This document shows positions 10,617 to 18,910 of a DNA stretch of 64,000 bases, piece after piece (position 1 is the stretch's first letter; every line of letters begins with the position of its first letter). The DNA comes from Bradyrhizobium erythrophlei (GTDB taxonomy: Bacteria; Pseudomonadota; Alphaproteobacteria; Rhizobiales; Xanthobacteraceae). The stretch lies in assembly GCA_900129675.1 (NCBI GenBank), contig FSRD01000001.1, positions 1,725,501 to 1,789,500 of the forward strand. The letters are read 5' to 3'. The translations under genes were made by a program, and so were the position numbers. Under the pieces are notes generated by a model, which made no database searches, was not told the DNA's origin, and was given only the letters and a program-made list of their open reading frames with translations.

Positions 10617-11195
10617 ATGTCCGCACTGAAAATCCTCGTGATCCCGGGATCGCTTCGCACCGGCTCGCTCAATGCGCGGCTGGCGGCGGCCATCGCCCAT
10701 GAACTGGCGCAATCCGGCGCCGAAATCACCCGCATCTCGCTGTCGGATTTTCCGCTGCCGATCTACGACGGCGATTTGCAGGCCAAATCCGGCGTGCCGA
10801 AAAACGCGGTCAATCTCAAGCGCATGATCGGCGCCCATCATGGCGTGCTGATCGTGACGCCGGAATATAATTCGTCGGTTCCGGCGCTGGTCAAAAATAC
10901 CATCGACTGGGTGAGCCGGGTGCAGGACGCAGGCGAGAGCCGCGGCCAGGTATTTCGCGAGCGGGTATTTGCGATCGCTGCCGCCTCGGGAGGCCGGCTC
11001 GGCGGCACCCGCGCGCTGGCGGCGCTGCGGCTGATCCTCTCCGCCTGCCATGCGACCGTCATTCCGAACCAGCTCGCGCTGTCCTTTGCCGATCAGGCCT
11101 ATGACGAGATGGACCGCCTGAAACTTTCCGCCGATATCGAGGCGCTGAAAGCGCTGGTGCGGCAGCTGATCGAAATTTCCCAACGCATGATGTGA
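10617..11195 (+). CDS. NADPH-dependent FMN reductase family flavoprotein
   Basis: A 192-residue flavodoxin-fold reductase. The FMN phosphate loop is IPGSLRTGSLNARLA at residues 9-23 and the second FMN-binding block TPEYNSSVPALVKNTIDWVSR is the signature of the NADPH-dependent FMN reductase / ChrR-AzoR-like group. Such enzymes reduce FMN, quinones, chromate or azo compounds; the physiological substrate cannot be read from the sequence. Start ATG 10617; it ends 6 bases before pyrF, so the two are probably co-transcribed. Confidence 0.88.
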   Translation: MSALKILVIPGSLRTGSLNARLAAAIAHELAQSGAEITRISLSDFPLPIYDGDLQAKSGVPKNAVNLKRMIGAHHGVLIVTPEYNSSVPALVKNTIDWVSRVQDAGESRGQVFRERVFAIAAASGGRLGGTRALAALRLILSACHATVIPNQLALSFADQAYDEMDRLKLSADIEALKALVRQLIEISQRMM

Positions 11196-11201
11196 GGTGA
11201 C

Positions 11202-11912
11202 ATGCAGCCTGCCAAGATCGCTCCGAAAGACCGGTTGATTGTGGCGCTCGACCTGCCCGGCGTAGCCGAGGCGGAAGCGATGATTGCAAGGCTTGGCGAC
11301 AGCGTGACCTTCTACAAGATCGGCTATCAGCTCGGCTATGCCGGCGGATTACCGCTTGCGCGCCAGCTTTCGGACCGCGGCAAGAAGGTGTTCGTCGACC
11401 TCAAGCTGCACGACATCGGCAATACGGTGGCGCGCGGTGTCGAGAGTGTCGCGAAGCTGGGTGCGACCTTCCTCACCGTGCACGCCTATCCGCAGACCAT
11501 GAAGGCCGCGGTCGAGGCGCGCGCGGGATCCAGCCTGAAAATTCTCGCCGTCACCGTGCTGACCTCCTACGACGATGGCGATCTCCATGCCGCGGGTTAC
11601 CGCCTCAACGTCTCCGATCTGGTCGAGGCGCGGGCGCAGCAGGCGCAGGTGATCGGCGTCGACGGGCTGGTCTGTTCGCCCGAGGAGGCGGCCGCCCTGC
11701 GCAAGATCGTCGGTCACCAGATGCATCTGGTGACGCCGGGCATCCGGCCGGCGGGCGCGGCCGTCGGTGATCAGAAGCGCATCATGACGCCGGCGCGGGC
11801 GATATCTGCCGGCGCGGATTACCTGGTGGTCGGGCGGCCGGTCACCGAAGCCGCCGATCCCAAGCTCGCGGCCGACGCCATTCAGGCGGAAATCGCGCAG
11901 ACCCTGGGTTGA
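11202..11912 (+). CDS. pyrF: Orotidine 5'-phosphate decarboxylase
   Basis: A 236-residue decarboxylase that turns OMP into UMP, the last step of pyrimidine biosynthesis. The TIM barrel carries the catalytic Asp-Lys-Asp array in [18 protein letters not shown] (about residues 66-81), the N-terminal LIVALDLPG and the phosphate-gripping C-terminal blocks VTPGIRP and [14 protein letters not shown]. Length fits the 230-245 residue type I enzymes. Start ATG 11202 follows a GTGAGGTGAC leader. The next gene starts after 30 bases. Confidence 0.97.
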   Translation: MQPAKIAPKDRLIVALDLPGVAEAEAMIARLGDSVTFYKIGYQLGYAGGLPLARQLSDRGKKVFVDLKLHDIGNTVARGVESVAKLGATFLTVHAYPQTMKAAVEARAGSSLKILAVTVLTSYDDGDLHAAGYRLNVSDLVEARAQQAQVIGVDGLVCSPEEAAALRKIVGHQMHLVTPGIRPAGAAVGDQKRIMTPARAISAGADYLVVGRPVTEAADPKLAADAIQAEIAQTLG

Positions 11913-11942
11913 ACAAGTTGAACAACAAGAAGGACAACGGAA

Positions 11943-12245
11943 ATGGCAAAAGGATACTGGATTGCGCGCGTCGACGTTCACAATGAGGACGGCTACAAGC
12001 CTTATGCTGCAGCCAACCCGGCCATCTTCAAGAAATTCGGCGGGCGCTTCGTGGTGCGTGCCGGCAAATTCACCGCCATCGAAGGCGAAAGCCGTTCGCG
12101 CAACGTCGTGATCGAATTCCCCGACTACGAGACGGCGCTGGCCTGCTATCGCTCCCCGGAATACCAGGAAAACATCAAGGTGCGGCAGCCGCATTCCAAC
12201 GCCGACCTCGTCATCATCGAAGGCTATGACGGCCCGCAGCCGTAG
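11943..12245 (+). CDS. DUF1330 family protein
   Basis: A 100-residue ferredoxin-like-fold protein. It shows the typical DUF1330 pattern: GYWIARVDVHNEDGYKPYAA at the start, then GGRFVVRAGKF, SRNVVIEFPDYETALACYRS and the closing ADLVIIEGYDG. Family members are small dimeric alpha/beta barrels of unproven function. Start ATG 11943, 30 bases after pyrF, preceded by GAAGGACAACGG. Probably part of the pyrF transcript. Confidence 0.9.
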   Translation: MAKGYWIARVDVHNEDGYKPYAAANPAIFKKFGGRFVVRAGKFTAIEGESRSRNVVIEFPDYETALACYRSPEYQENIKVRQPHSNADLVIIEGYDGPQP

Positions 12246-12349
12246 AAACACCTCTTTCGTCATGGCCGGGCATAGACCCGCGCGTGGTTAACGCCCAATC
12301 GGTTGCCGGAACGGCCTGCTCCCGCTATAGGGCGTGAAGAGGTAAAACC

Positions 12350-13165
12350 ATGGCAGACATGCGTTTGATCGTTGCAGGGGCCGGCGGCCGGATGGGCCGC
12401 GCGCTGACCCGCGTCATTACGGAAACACCGGGCGCGGTTCTTGCCGGCGCGCTGGAGGCGCCCGGTTCCGAACTTTTAGGCAAGGATGCCGGCACCCTCG
12501 CCGGCCTGCCCGAAAACGGTGTCAAACTCTCCGCTGATCTGTGGACGATGACGGCCAATGCCGACGGCATTCTCGATTTCACCGTGCCGGGCGCCACCAT
12601 CGCCAATGTCGCGATCGCCGCCCAGCGCGGCCTCGTCCATGTCATCGGCACCACCGGCCTGTCGTCGTCGGATGACGCCGTGATCAAGAGCGTGACCTCG
12701 CGTGCCATCGTGGTGAAGTCGGGCAATATGAGCCTCGGCGTCAATCTGCTGGCGGCGCTGGTCAAGCGCGTGGCGCAATCGCTCGATTCCGATTTCGATA
12801 TCGAAATTCTGGAGATGCACCACCGCGCCAAGATCGATGCGCCGTCGGGCACCGCCCTGATGCTGGGCGAAGCCGCGGCTGCGGGCCGCAAGATCGCGCT
12901 GGCGGAGCATTCGGCGCGCGGCCGCGACGGTTATACCGGCGCGCGGCGCTCGGGCGATATCGGCTTTGCATCGTTGCGCGGCGGCACCGTCACCGGCGAT
13001 CACAGCGTGATCTTCGCCGGCGCGATGGAGCGCATCGAACTGACCCACAAGGCCGAGGACCGCACCATGTTCGCGCAAGGCGCCGTCAAGGCGGCATTGT
13101 GGGCGCAGGGCAAGAAGCCCGGGATGTACTCGATGGCCGACGTGCTTGGGCTCACTGATTTCTAA
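12350..13165 (+). CDS. dapB: 4-hydroxy-tetrahydrodipicolinate reductase
   Basis: A 271-residue NAD(P)H-dependent reductase of the lysine/diaminopimelate pathway. The Rossmann loop [14 protein letters not shown] is at residues 8-21, followed by [19 protein letters not shown] and IGTTGLSS. The catalytic/substrate signature [20 protein letters not shown] holds the His-His-Lys set, and [19 protein letters not shown] is the conserved C-terminal block. Start ATG 12350 after AGAGGTAAAACC. gpmA follows 38 bases downstream. Confidence 0.97.
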   Translation: MADMRLIVAGAGGRMGRALTRVITETPGAVLAGALEAPGSELLGKDAGTLAGLPENGVKLSADLWTMTANADGILDFTVPGATIANVAIAAQRGLVHVIGTTGLSSSDDAVIKSVTSRAIVVKSGNMSLGVNLLAALVKRVAQSLDSDFDIEILEMHHRAKIDAPSGTALMLGEAAAAGRKIALAEHSARGRDGYTGARRSGDIGFASLRGGTVTGDHSVIFAGAMERIELTHKAEDRTMFAQGAVKAALWAQGKKPGMYSMADVLGLTDF

Positions 13166-13203
13166 GTTCAGCTACCCTTCGAAACGAAAACGGAATCCCT
13201 GGA

Positions 13204-13827
13204 ATGAGCGACCGCCTTCTCGTGCTCGTGCGTCACGGCCAGAGCGACTGGAATCTGAAGAATCTCTTCACCGGCTGGAAAGACCCCGGTCTCACCGCGC
13301 AGGGCATAGCCGAAGCCAAGGAAGCCGGCCGCAAATTGAAGGCGCAGGGGCTGACGTTCGACGTCGCGTTTACGTCGGTTCTGACGCGCGCCCAGCACAC
13401 GCTCGATCTGATGCTCACCGAGATCGGCCAGACCGGGCTTCCGACCAAAAAGGACCTCGCGCTCAACGAACGCGACTATGGTGATCTCTCGGGCCTCAAC
13501 AAGGACGACGCCCGCAAGAAATGGGGCGAGGACCAGGTGCTGATCTGGCGGCGTTCCTACGACGTGCCGCCGCCCGGCGGCGAAAGCCTGAAGGATACGC
13601 TGGCGCGCGCGCTGCCCTATTACGTGCAGGAGATTCTGCCCGGCGTGCTGCGCGGCGAACGGACGCTGGTCGCCGCCCACGGCAATTCGCTGCGCGCGCT
13701 GATCATGGTGCTGGAGAAGCTCTCGCCGGAAAACATCTTGAAGCGCGAACTCGCCACCGGCGCGCCGGTGATCTACCGGCTCAATGCGGATTCCACCGTC
13801 GCTTCCAAGGTTGATCTGGCGGCGTGA
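13204..13827 (+). CDS. gpmA: 2,3-bisphosphoglycerate-dependent phosphoglycerate mutase
   Basis: A 207-residue histidine phosphatase-fold mutase interconverting 3- and 2-phosphoglycerate. The phospho-acceptor motif [20 protein letters not shown] (His11 region), the acidic [26 protein letters not shown] block, and the second catalytic His in [19 protein letters not shown] are present. It has the short alphaproteobacterial length rather than the 250 residues of E. coli GpmA, lacking the C-terminal tail. Start ATG 13204 with GGAATCCCTGGA upstream. It is the last gene before the first IS110 element. Confidence 0.95.
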   Translation: MSDRLLVLVRHGQSDWNLKNLFTGWKDPGLTAQGIAEAKEAGRKLKAQGLTFDVAFTSVLTRAQHTLDLMLTEIGQTGLPTKKDLALNERDYGDLSGLNKDDARKKWGEDQVLIWRRSYDVPPPGGESLKDTLARALPYYVQEILPGVLRGERTLVAAHGNSLRALIMVLEKLSPENILKRELATGAPVIYRLNADSTVASKVDLAA

Positions 13828-13846
13828 GCGCTGGCGTCAGTTTCCT

Positions 13847-13914
13847 GCGGCTGGAGAAATAGCCGCAACGTAGGACCTCCTATCCTTGGTCAAGGGGCGG
13901 ATAGGTCCTTTGTT
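13847..13914. terminator. Two consecutive hairpins downstream of gpmA
   Basis: GCGGCT-ggagaaat-AGCCGC at 13847-13866 forms a 6-bp stem. Then AGGACCTCCTATCC at 13873-13886 pairs imperfectly with GGATAGGTCCT at 13899-13909, followed by TTTG. They probably end gpmA transcription, although the second may belong to the end of the IS110 element. Confidence 0.4.
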
Positions 13915-13934
13915 ACGAGAGTAGCGCCGTGCTC

Positions 13935-13996
13935 GATGCGGTCCAGGACGCTTCGCGCCGGCTGCGCCGGTGCCAAAAGGCATCCTGGACCGCATC
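13935..13996. ncRNA. Structured non-coding region 3' of IS110 transposase (bridge-RNA candidate or target palindrome)
   Basis: GATGCGGTCCAGGA at 13935-13948 is the exact reverse complement of TCCTGGACCGCATC at 13983-13996. The 34-base loop contains a further GC-rich stem (CGCCGG...). Fourteen perfect base pairs next to an IS110 transposase fit the guide ('bridge') RNA that IS110/IS1111 elements encode in a non-coding end. It could instead be the genomic palindrome into which the element inserted. Confidence 0.4.
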
Positions 13997-14070
13997 TGTG
14001 CGCGACGCTCTGCCGATCGGCAGGTCGGGACGAAGGAATGGTCGCTAACGGTCGAACAAAGGAATGAAGT

Positions 14071-15327
14071 TCACAGGCTCGCGGTGACCTGCGCGGTCTG
14101 GCAATCGGGGTTGTAGGGCGTCTGTCGCTTGAGCGCCGTGCACAGGGCATAGAGCAAACGATCGCCGACAGTGCGCAAGGCGCGCGCGTGACCGTGGCCG
14201 CGCCGCCGCAGCGCATCGTAACGCCGCCGGGCGGCGGTATCGTGCTGAATGGCGACGCTCGACCAGTGATGGACGGCGTTTTGCAGCCGTTTGTTGCAGG
14301 CCAGACGGCGGATCACGAAGCATTGTTTGCCGCTGCGCCGGGTTACCGGGGCGGTGCCTGCCAAGGCCCGTAAGGCGTGGTAATCTCGCGCCCGCAGAAG
14401 CTCGGTGGCCTCGGTGAGCAGCGTGGCGAGAACGATTCTGCCGATTCCTGGCCAGGAGCGAAGGATCGTCACGTCATGCTGCTCGCGGATTTGCCCCGAT
14501 GGATTCTCCGTCGCCGCTTCGAGCCTGGCGCAGAGCCCGTCCAGAGCCCGGTGCGCCTCCTTGATCTGCTGATTGACCAGGTGCAGTCGCGCCGCGAGGT
14601 TGCGGATATGGGCGCAGGCGGCTTCCGTCGTGCCGGGTGCGACGAACAATGGTGTCTTCCGCAAGGTCTGCAGCACGGTCGCGGCATCGAGGCGACGGAT
14701 ACGATGGTCCTTGAGGATGCGCGTGATCGCCTGCTCGGACACCTTTGCGGCGGTGGCGGGTGTCGGCACCTGTTGCCAAAGCGCGAGGAACCAATCGTCC
14801 GCGACATCGTCGGTCAGTTCGCTTGCCTGCGGATAGTACCGCCACAGCTGCTGGCGGACCCGATTGGCCAGACGGATACGCTCTTGTTGCAGTTCGTCGG
14901 CCATGCGCGACCACTCGCGCAACTCGATCACCAAGGGATCGTCGACCACAAGGCGGCGGAAGGCCTGGCGATCGGTACGCAACGCGCTGCCGAGCACACG
15001 GGCGTCGCGGCTGTCATCCTTGGCCCCGGCGACCGTGAAGCGATCGCGGAAACGGTCGAGCTGCTTGGGGTTGATGGCGAAGACCAGGAAGCCGTGATCG
15101 AGCAGCATCTCCACGACGGGTCCGTGCGGGGTCTCGATCGCCACTGCGATCTGGCGTGGCGCCGCTTTGGTCTTCTCAAGCAGCCAATCGCGCAACTCCG
15201 TCAGCCCGGCTCCGCCATGCGCGAAGTCGCGCTCATTCACATGTCGCCCCTCGACATCAAGCAGGCAGACGCGGTGGCTCTGCGTTGCCCAGTCGATCCC
15301 GACAAACCATTGGACATCGTCGATCAT
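14071..15327 (-). CDS. IS110-family transposase (DEDD recombinase)
   Basis: A 418-residue transposase. The N-terminal RuvC-like DEDD domain shows GIDWATQSHRVCL (first Asp, residue 11), AIETPHGPVVEML (Glu) and the paired aspartates in AKDDSRDARVLGSALRTD. The C-terminal Tnp_IS110/transposase_20 domain contains LRSWPGIGRIVLATLL and ALAGTAPVTRRSGKQ with the serine thought to be the recombination nucleophile. It appears intact. Start ATG 15327 was preferred because the DEDD domain begins there; the frame is open further to 15432. It sits between gpmA and the mpl-like gene, adjacent to a dispersed palindrome at 15550-15625. Confidence 0.93.
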   Translation of the reverse strand: MIDDVQWFVGIDWATQSHRVCLLDVEGRHVNERDFAHGGAGLTELRDWLLEKTKAAPRQIAVAIETPHGPVVEMLLDHGFLVFAINPKQLDRFRDRFTVAGAKDDSRDARVLGSALRTDRQAFRRLVVDDPLVIELREWSRMADELQQERIRLANRVRQQLWRYYPQASELTDDVADDWFLALWQQVPTPATAAKVSEQAITRILKDHRIRRLDAATVLQTLRKTPLFVAPGTTEAACAHIRNLAARLHLVNQQIKEAHRALDGLCARLEAATENPSGQIREQHDVTILRSWPGIGRIVLATLLTEATELLRARDYHALRALAGTAPVTRRSGKQCFVIRRLACNKRLQNAVHHWSSVAIQHDTAARRRYDALRRRGHGHARALRTVGDRLLYALCTALKRQTPYNPDCQTAQVTASL

Positions 15328-15549
15328 CGTTGAGACCTCCCTCGCTCGAGCGGGCCACCGCGATCCTGATCGATCCCTGTACTGGCGCTCTCGGCGCGAC
15401 CTCCTATTGGATCTCGATCGCGGCCGCTCCACCGGGGCGCGGGTCCTACGTCGGTGCTTTTGGCACAGGTGGGTTAGGCGGCTCCCGGCGGATCGGCCCG
15501 TGCTGCCAGTCTACATCGTCAGACCGGCGCCGAACGCTCAAAAGGGTAC
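15328..15549. other. Non-coding flank 5' of the IS110 transposase
   Basis: This GC-rich stretch between the transposase start and the palindromic repeat at 15550 has no convincing gene. In the IS110 subgroup the bridge RNA is encoded on this (5') side of the transposase, so the part nearest 15328 is a second place to look for it; the distal part is probably host DNA. Confidence 0.35.
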
Positions 15550-15625
15550 AGGATGGGTAGAGCGAAGCGAAACCCATCAATTGCACCACGAAGGCGATGG
15601 GTTTCGCTGCGCTCTACCCATCCTA
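15550..15625. repeat. Dispersed palindromic repeat (GGATGGGTAGAGCG type)
   Basis: The left arm AGGATGGGTAGAGCGAAGCG and the right arm CGCTGCGCTCTACCCATCCT are inverted copies with one mismatch. Inside them GAAACCCATC and GATGGGTTTC also pair. It lies between the IS110 element and the end of the mpl-like gene and can form a long hairpin. Confidence 0.75.
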
Positions 15626-15631
15626 CAAACC

Positions 15632-17035
15632 TTACGGCGCAAGCCGTCGCAGCAGTTCACGCGCGAATAGTGAAAGCGAATCGTCGCGGGCTCCCATGAC
15701 CAGGATGCGATCGCCAGGGCGGGCCAACTCGACCAGCCGGTCGCCGCAAGCGATCCGGTCCGGCAGGGCAAAAGCCTTTCGGCCGCGTTGCTCGATTTCG
15801 GATACGAGTTCGCGGCTGCCGACGCTGCGGTCGACCGTGCCGCCGAAATAGACCGGCTCGGGCATCAGCAGAACGTCGTCGCCGTGCAAGCCGTTCGCAA
15901 AGCAGTCCACCAAAGCGTCTTTCATCAAACGGATCGGGCCGTAGCCATGCGGCTGAAACATCAGCAGCAGCCGGCCGGGAAACGCATGCATGGTTTCGAG
16001 CGTGGCCGATATCTTGTCGGGGTTATGGGCAAAATCGTCTATCACCGTCACGCCATTGACAGTGCCCACAACCTCCAGCCGCCGCCGGATGCCGCTGAAT
16101 TCACGCAGATAGAGCGCGGCATCCGCCAGCGCCACGCCGCACGCCTTCGCGGCGCAGAGCGCGGCGAGCGCGTTGGCAACATTATGCAATCCTGGAACTT
16201 GCAGTTTCACCTCGACGGCCTCGCCGGTGTCGCGCGCCTTGACGCGGAAGGCAATGCCGGCCGGTGAGGGGGCCGGCGACGACGCGACGAGATCGGCCCG
16301 CGCATCGGTCAGACTGTAGGTCGTCGCCTGGCCCGGCTTCAAATCGGGCGCGAGTGCCGCGGTCTCCAGATTGTCGAGATTCAGCACGACGGTCGCTGCC
16401 TTGACGCTGAAGCCCCGGAACAGGCTACGCAGTTCGTCCAGCGATTTATGGTCGAGCGAGATGTTGTTCACGACCGCGATACGCGGCTCAAAAAACGCAA
16501 TCGAGCCGTCGCTTTCGTCCACTTCGCTCACGAATGTCCCGCCCTCGCCGATTCTGGCGCTGGCGAACGGTGAGTCTGCGGCGGCGAAGTTCTTCATATC
16601 GGCGCCGTTCATGATGGTTGGGCTCTTCCCTGCGCGATGCAGGATCCAGCCGATCATGCCGACCGTGGTGGACTTTCCGCTGGTGCCGGCGACACCAACG
16701 CCCAAGGTGGCCTCGTTGAAGAGGTCGGCGAGCAGCCTCGCGCGCGTGGTTATGGAGGCGCCGACGCGACGCGCGGCTTGCACGTCGGGGATCGTTTCCT
16801 CGACGGCGGCGGAGGTGACCAGGATCTGACCGGCCCGGCGAACGCCGCTGCCATCCTGCGGATGCAGCGAGACGCCGCGCGCGCGCAGAAAATCGAATCT
16901 TTCGGTGTTGCGCCCCTGGTCGAGCGCGCGGTCAGAACCCTCGACCCGATCGCCCCTGGCCTGAATGATCAGAGCGAGGGGGGTCATGCCACTACCGCCG
17001 ACGCCGCAAAAAAAGTAATCTCCAAGCTGGGACAT
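15632..17035 (-). CDS. mpl: Mur ligase family protein, Mpl/MurC-like
   Basis: A 467-residue ligase of the MurC/Mpl branch. The N-terminal domain opens with YFFCGVGGSGMTPLALI, the UDP-MurNAc loop of MurC/Mpl; the ATP P-loop is GTSGKSTT at 117-124, followed by SEVDESDGSIAFFEP, NNISLDHKSLDELR and the C-terminal DDFAHNPDKISATLE and FQPHGYGP. Mpl attaches recycled L-Ala-gamma-D-Glu-mDAP to UDP-MurNAc, whereas MurC adds L-Ala de novo. Two things favour Mpl or a related salvage ligase: murC normally sits in the dcw cluster, and the divergent neighbour is an LD-carboxypeptidase that makes the Mpl substrate. MurC paralogue remains an alternative. The 53-base divergent gap implies shared control. Confidence 0.75.
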   Translation of the reverse strand: MSQLGDYFFCGVGGSGMTPLALIIQARGDRVEGSDRALDQGRNTERFDFLRARGVSLHPQDGSGVRRAGQILVTSAAVEETIPDVQAARRVGASITTRARLLADLFNEATLGVGVAGTSGKSTTVGMIGWILHRAGKSPTIMNGADMKNFAAADSPFASARIGEGGTFVSEVDESDGSIAFFEPRIAVVNNISLDHKSLDELRSLFRGFSVKAATVVLNLDNLETAALAPDLKPGQATTYSLTDARADLVASSPAPSPAGIAFRVKARDTGEAVEVKLQVPGLHNVANALAALCAAKACGVALADAALYLREFSGIRRRLEVVGTVNGVTVIDDFAHNPDKISATLETMHAFPGRLLLMFQPHGYGPIRLMKDALVDCFANGLHGDDVLLMPEPVYFGGTVDRSVGSRELVSEIEQRGRKAFALPDRIACGDRLVELARPGDRILVMGARDDSLSLFARELLRRLAP

Positions 17036-17088
17036 TGGCGGAATCTACAAGCGTTGCCGGTCATGTGCAACGCGGGCGGGGCGGCAGG

Positions 17089-17931
17089 ATGAGCAAGGAG
17101 AAGTGCCGGATCGGCGTCGTCGCGCCAGCGTCGCGGATGACTCTGGAGGCCGCCGAGAAAGTGCAGGCGCTGGCGACATCGCTGTATCCGGACAGGCCGC
17201 CGGAGATTTTCTTCCATCCGCAGTGTTTTGCTTCGCACGGGCATTTCGCAGGCGATGACGAAACGCGCGCGCAGGCCTTCCTCGGCATCGCCAATGACGA
17301 AAGTTTCGACGCGGTGTGGCTCGCACGCGGCGGTTACGGCTCCTGCCGTATGGTGGAGGCGGTGATGTCCGGCTTGACGCCGCCGTCGACGCGAAAGACC
17401 TATCTGGGCTATAGCGACGGCGGCACGCTGCTGGCCGCGCTCTATCGGGCCGGCTTCAATTCCGTGGCGCATGGTCCGGTGGTGCAGGACATCGTCCGGG
17501 CCGGGGGCGACGCAGCGATCGGACGGGCGCTCGCCTGGATCATCGACCGCGCGCCCGAAGCGTTGGAGCCGACCGTCCGTCGTTCGGACAAGACGGCGGC
17601 ATTCAATATGACGATCCTCAGTCACTTGCTCGGCACGCCGCACCAGCCTGACTTCGACGGCCATGTGCTCATGCTGGAGGAGGTGTCGGAGGCGATGTAC
17701 CGGATCGACCGGTCGCTGTTTCACATCACCAGCAACCCCGGGGTCAGGCGGGCTACCGGCATCATGCTGGGCCGTTGCAGCGACATCACTCCGAACGATC
17801 CGGACTTTGGCATGACCGAAGAGGAAGTCGCCCGCCACTGGTGCCGGAAGTCCAGCATTCCCTGGTTGGGCCGTGCCGATATTGGACACGACGCCGGCAA
17901 CAAGGTTGTGCCGTTCGGGCGTGCCCTGTGA
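17089..17931 (+). CDS. ldcA: LD-carboxypeptidase, peptidase family S66
   Basis: A 280-residue S66 serine peptidase, the LdcA group, which removes the terminal D-Ala from murein tetrapeptides in the cytoplasm during cell-wall recycling. Visible are IGVVAPASRMTLEA at the N-terminus, the nucleophile block TYLGYSDGGTLLAAL (Ser), LMLEEVSEAMYRIDR (Glu) and the catalytic His in RADIGHDAGNKVVPFG near the C-terminus. The start is ATG 17089 after GGCAGG; an in-frame ATG at 17035 would run into the divergent ligase gene. It faces the mpl-like gene head to head, a sensible recycling pair. Confidence 0.85.
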   Translation: MSKEKCRIGVVAPASRMTLEAAEKVQALATSLYPDRPPEIFFHPQCFASHGHFAGDDETRAQAFLGIANDESFDAVWLARGGYGSCRMVEAVMSGLTPPSTRKTYLGYSDGGTLLAALYRAGFNSVAHGPVVQDIVRAGGDAAIGRALAWIIDRAPEALEPTVRRSDKTAAFNMTILSHLLGTPHQPDFDGHVLMLEEVSEAMYRIDRSLFHITSNPGVRRATGIMLGRCSDITPNDPDFGMTEEEVARHWCRKSSIPWLGRADIGHDAGNKVVPFGRAL

Positions 17932-17958
17932 GCTGGCATGCCCGCAGCATTTCCGCCG

Positions 17959-18855
17959 TTAGTGCAATCCCACCTGCCCGGCTTCCCAGCCCAGCATCGC
18001 CTGCTTGCGGGTGATGCCCCAGTGATAGCCGGTCAGCGCGCCGCCCTTGCCGAGGGCGCGATGGCAGGGCACCACGAACGACACCGGGTTGCGTCCGACC
18101 GCGGCGCCGACGGCGCGCGAGGCCTTCGGGTTCTGGATCTTGTTGGCGATATCCGAATAGCAGACCGCGCGGCCCATCGGGATCTTCAGCAAGGTCTCCC
18201 AGACCCGCACCTCGAAATCGGTGCCGATCAGGACCACGCGCAGCGGCTGGTCCGACCGCCACAGCTTGGTGTCGAAGATGCGCTGGGCGAGGCCTGCGGT
18301 GCCGTCGCTGTCCTCGACATAGACAGCGTTGGGCCAGCGCCGCTTCATGTCGGCAAACGCGGCCGGCTCCTCGCCGGGATCGGCGAAGGCAAGGCCCGCG
18401 AGGCCGCGGCCGCTCGCGATCACGATCGCGGTGCCGAACGGCGAGGGATGAAAGCCGTAGCGCAAGGTCATGCCGGCGCCGCCGTTCTTCCATTCGCCCG
18501 GCGACATCGCCTCATGGGTGACGAACAGGTCATGCAAGCGGCCCGGACCCGACAGCCCGGAGTCGAGTGCTGCGTCGAGCACGCTGGCGGAATCGCGCAG
18601 CAGGCCCTTGGCGTGATCGAGCGTCAGCGCCTGCATGAAGGCCTTCGGCGTCAGCCCGGCCCAGCGGCGGAACAGATGGTGCAGTTCGTCCGGCGTCACG
18701 CTGGCGGCTTCCGCCATCGCTTCGATGGTCGGCTGCGCGCGCCAATGCTCGGAGATGAAGGCGATCGCGCGCCGCACCGAATCATAGTCGCGCAGCGCGG
18801 CGTTCAGGGGGCCCGGCTTGGTCAGGCGCTGGTCATTTATGGCGAGTGTCATCAT
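17959..18855 (-). CDS. AraC-type / methylated-DNA-protein cysteine methyltransferase fusion
   Basis: A 298-residue two-domain protein. About residues 20-115 form an AraC-type DNA-binding domain (RAIAFISEHWRAQPTIEAMA, VTPDELHHLFRRWAGLTPKAF). The C-terminal half is an O6-alkylguanine alkyltransferase with the active-site motif VVPCHRALG and the upstream RVWETLLKIPMGRAVCYSDIA and GAAVGRNP blocks. It resembles Ada but lacks the N-terminal zinc/phosphotriester domain (no Cys4 cluster), so it should repair O6-methylguanine and may regulate transcription, but not by the Ada phosphotriester switch. Start ATG 18855; ATG codons at 18852 and 18876 are also in frame. DUF2244 lies 55 bases upstream on the same strand. 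Confidence 0.88.
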   Translation of the reverse strand: MMTLAINDQRLTKPGPLNAALRDYDSVRRAIAFISEHWRAQPTIEAMAEAASVTPDELHHLFRRWAGLTPKAFMQALTLDHAKGLLRDSASVLDAALDSGLSGPGRLHDLFVTHEAMSPGEWKNGGAGMTLRYGFHPSPFGTAIVIASGRGLAGLAFADPGEEPAAFADMKRRWPNAVYVEDSDGTAGLAQRIFDTKLWRSDQPLRVVLIGTDFEVRVWETLLKIPMGRAVCYSDIANKIQNPKASRAVGAAVGRNPVSFVVPCHRALGKGGALTGYHWGITRKQAMLGWEAGQVGLH

Positions 18856-18910
18856 GGGGTCTGATGTAGGACGCATCGGTCGTTCCAACCACCCGATTTC
18901 CGATAAGCGT

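Larger units (their letters stand above)
13874..15407 (-). mobile_element. IS110-family insertion sequence (boundaries tentative)
   Basis: The transposase at 14071-15327 is flanked by non-coding DNA on both sides. The 10-base word GACCTCCTAT occurs directly repeated at 13874-13883 and 15398-15407, about 1.5 kb apart, which would give an element of the right size for IS110 and may mark its ends. IS110 elements have no terminal inverted repeats, so the boundaries cannot be proved from this copy alone. Confidence 0.45.

Noticed and set aside
14377-15333. 318-residue frame opposite the IS110 transposase
   Set aside because: Antisense shadow without motifs; the transposase on the minus strand has the full DEDD and C-terminal signatures.
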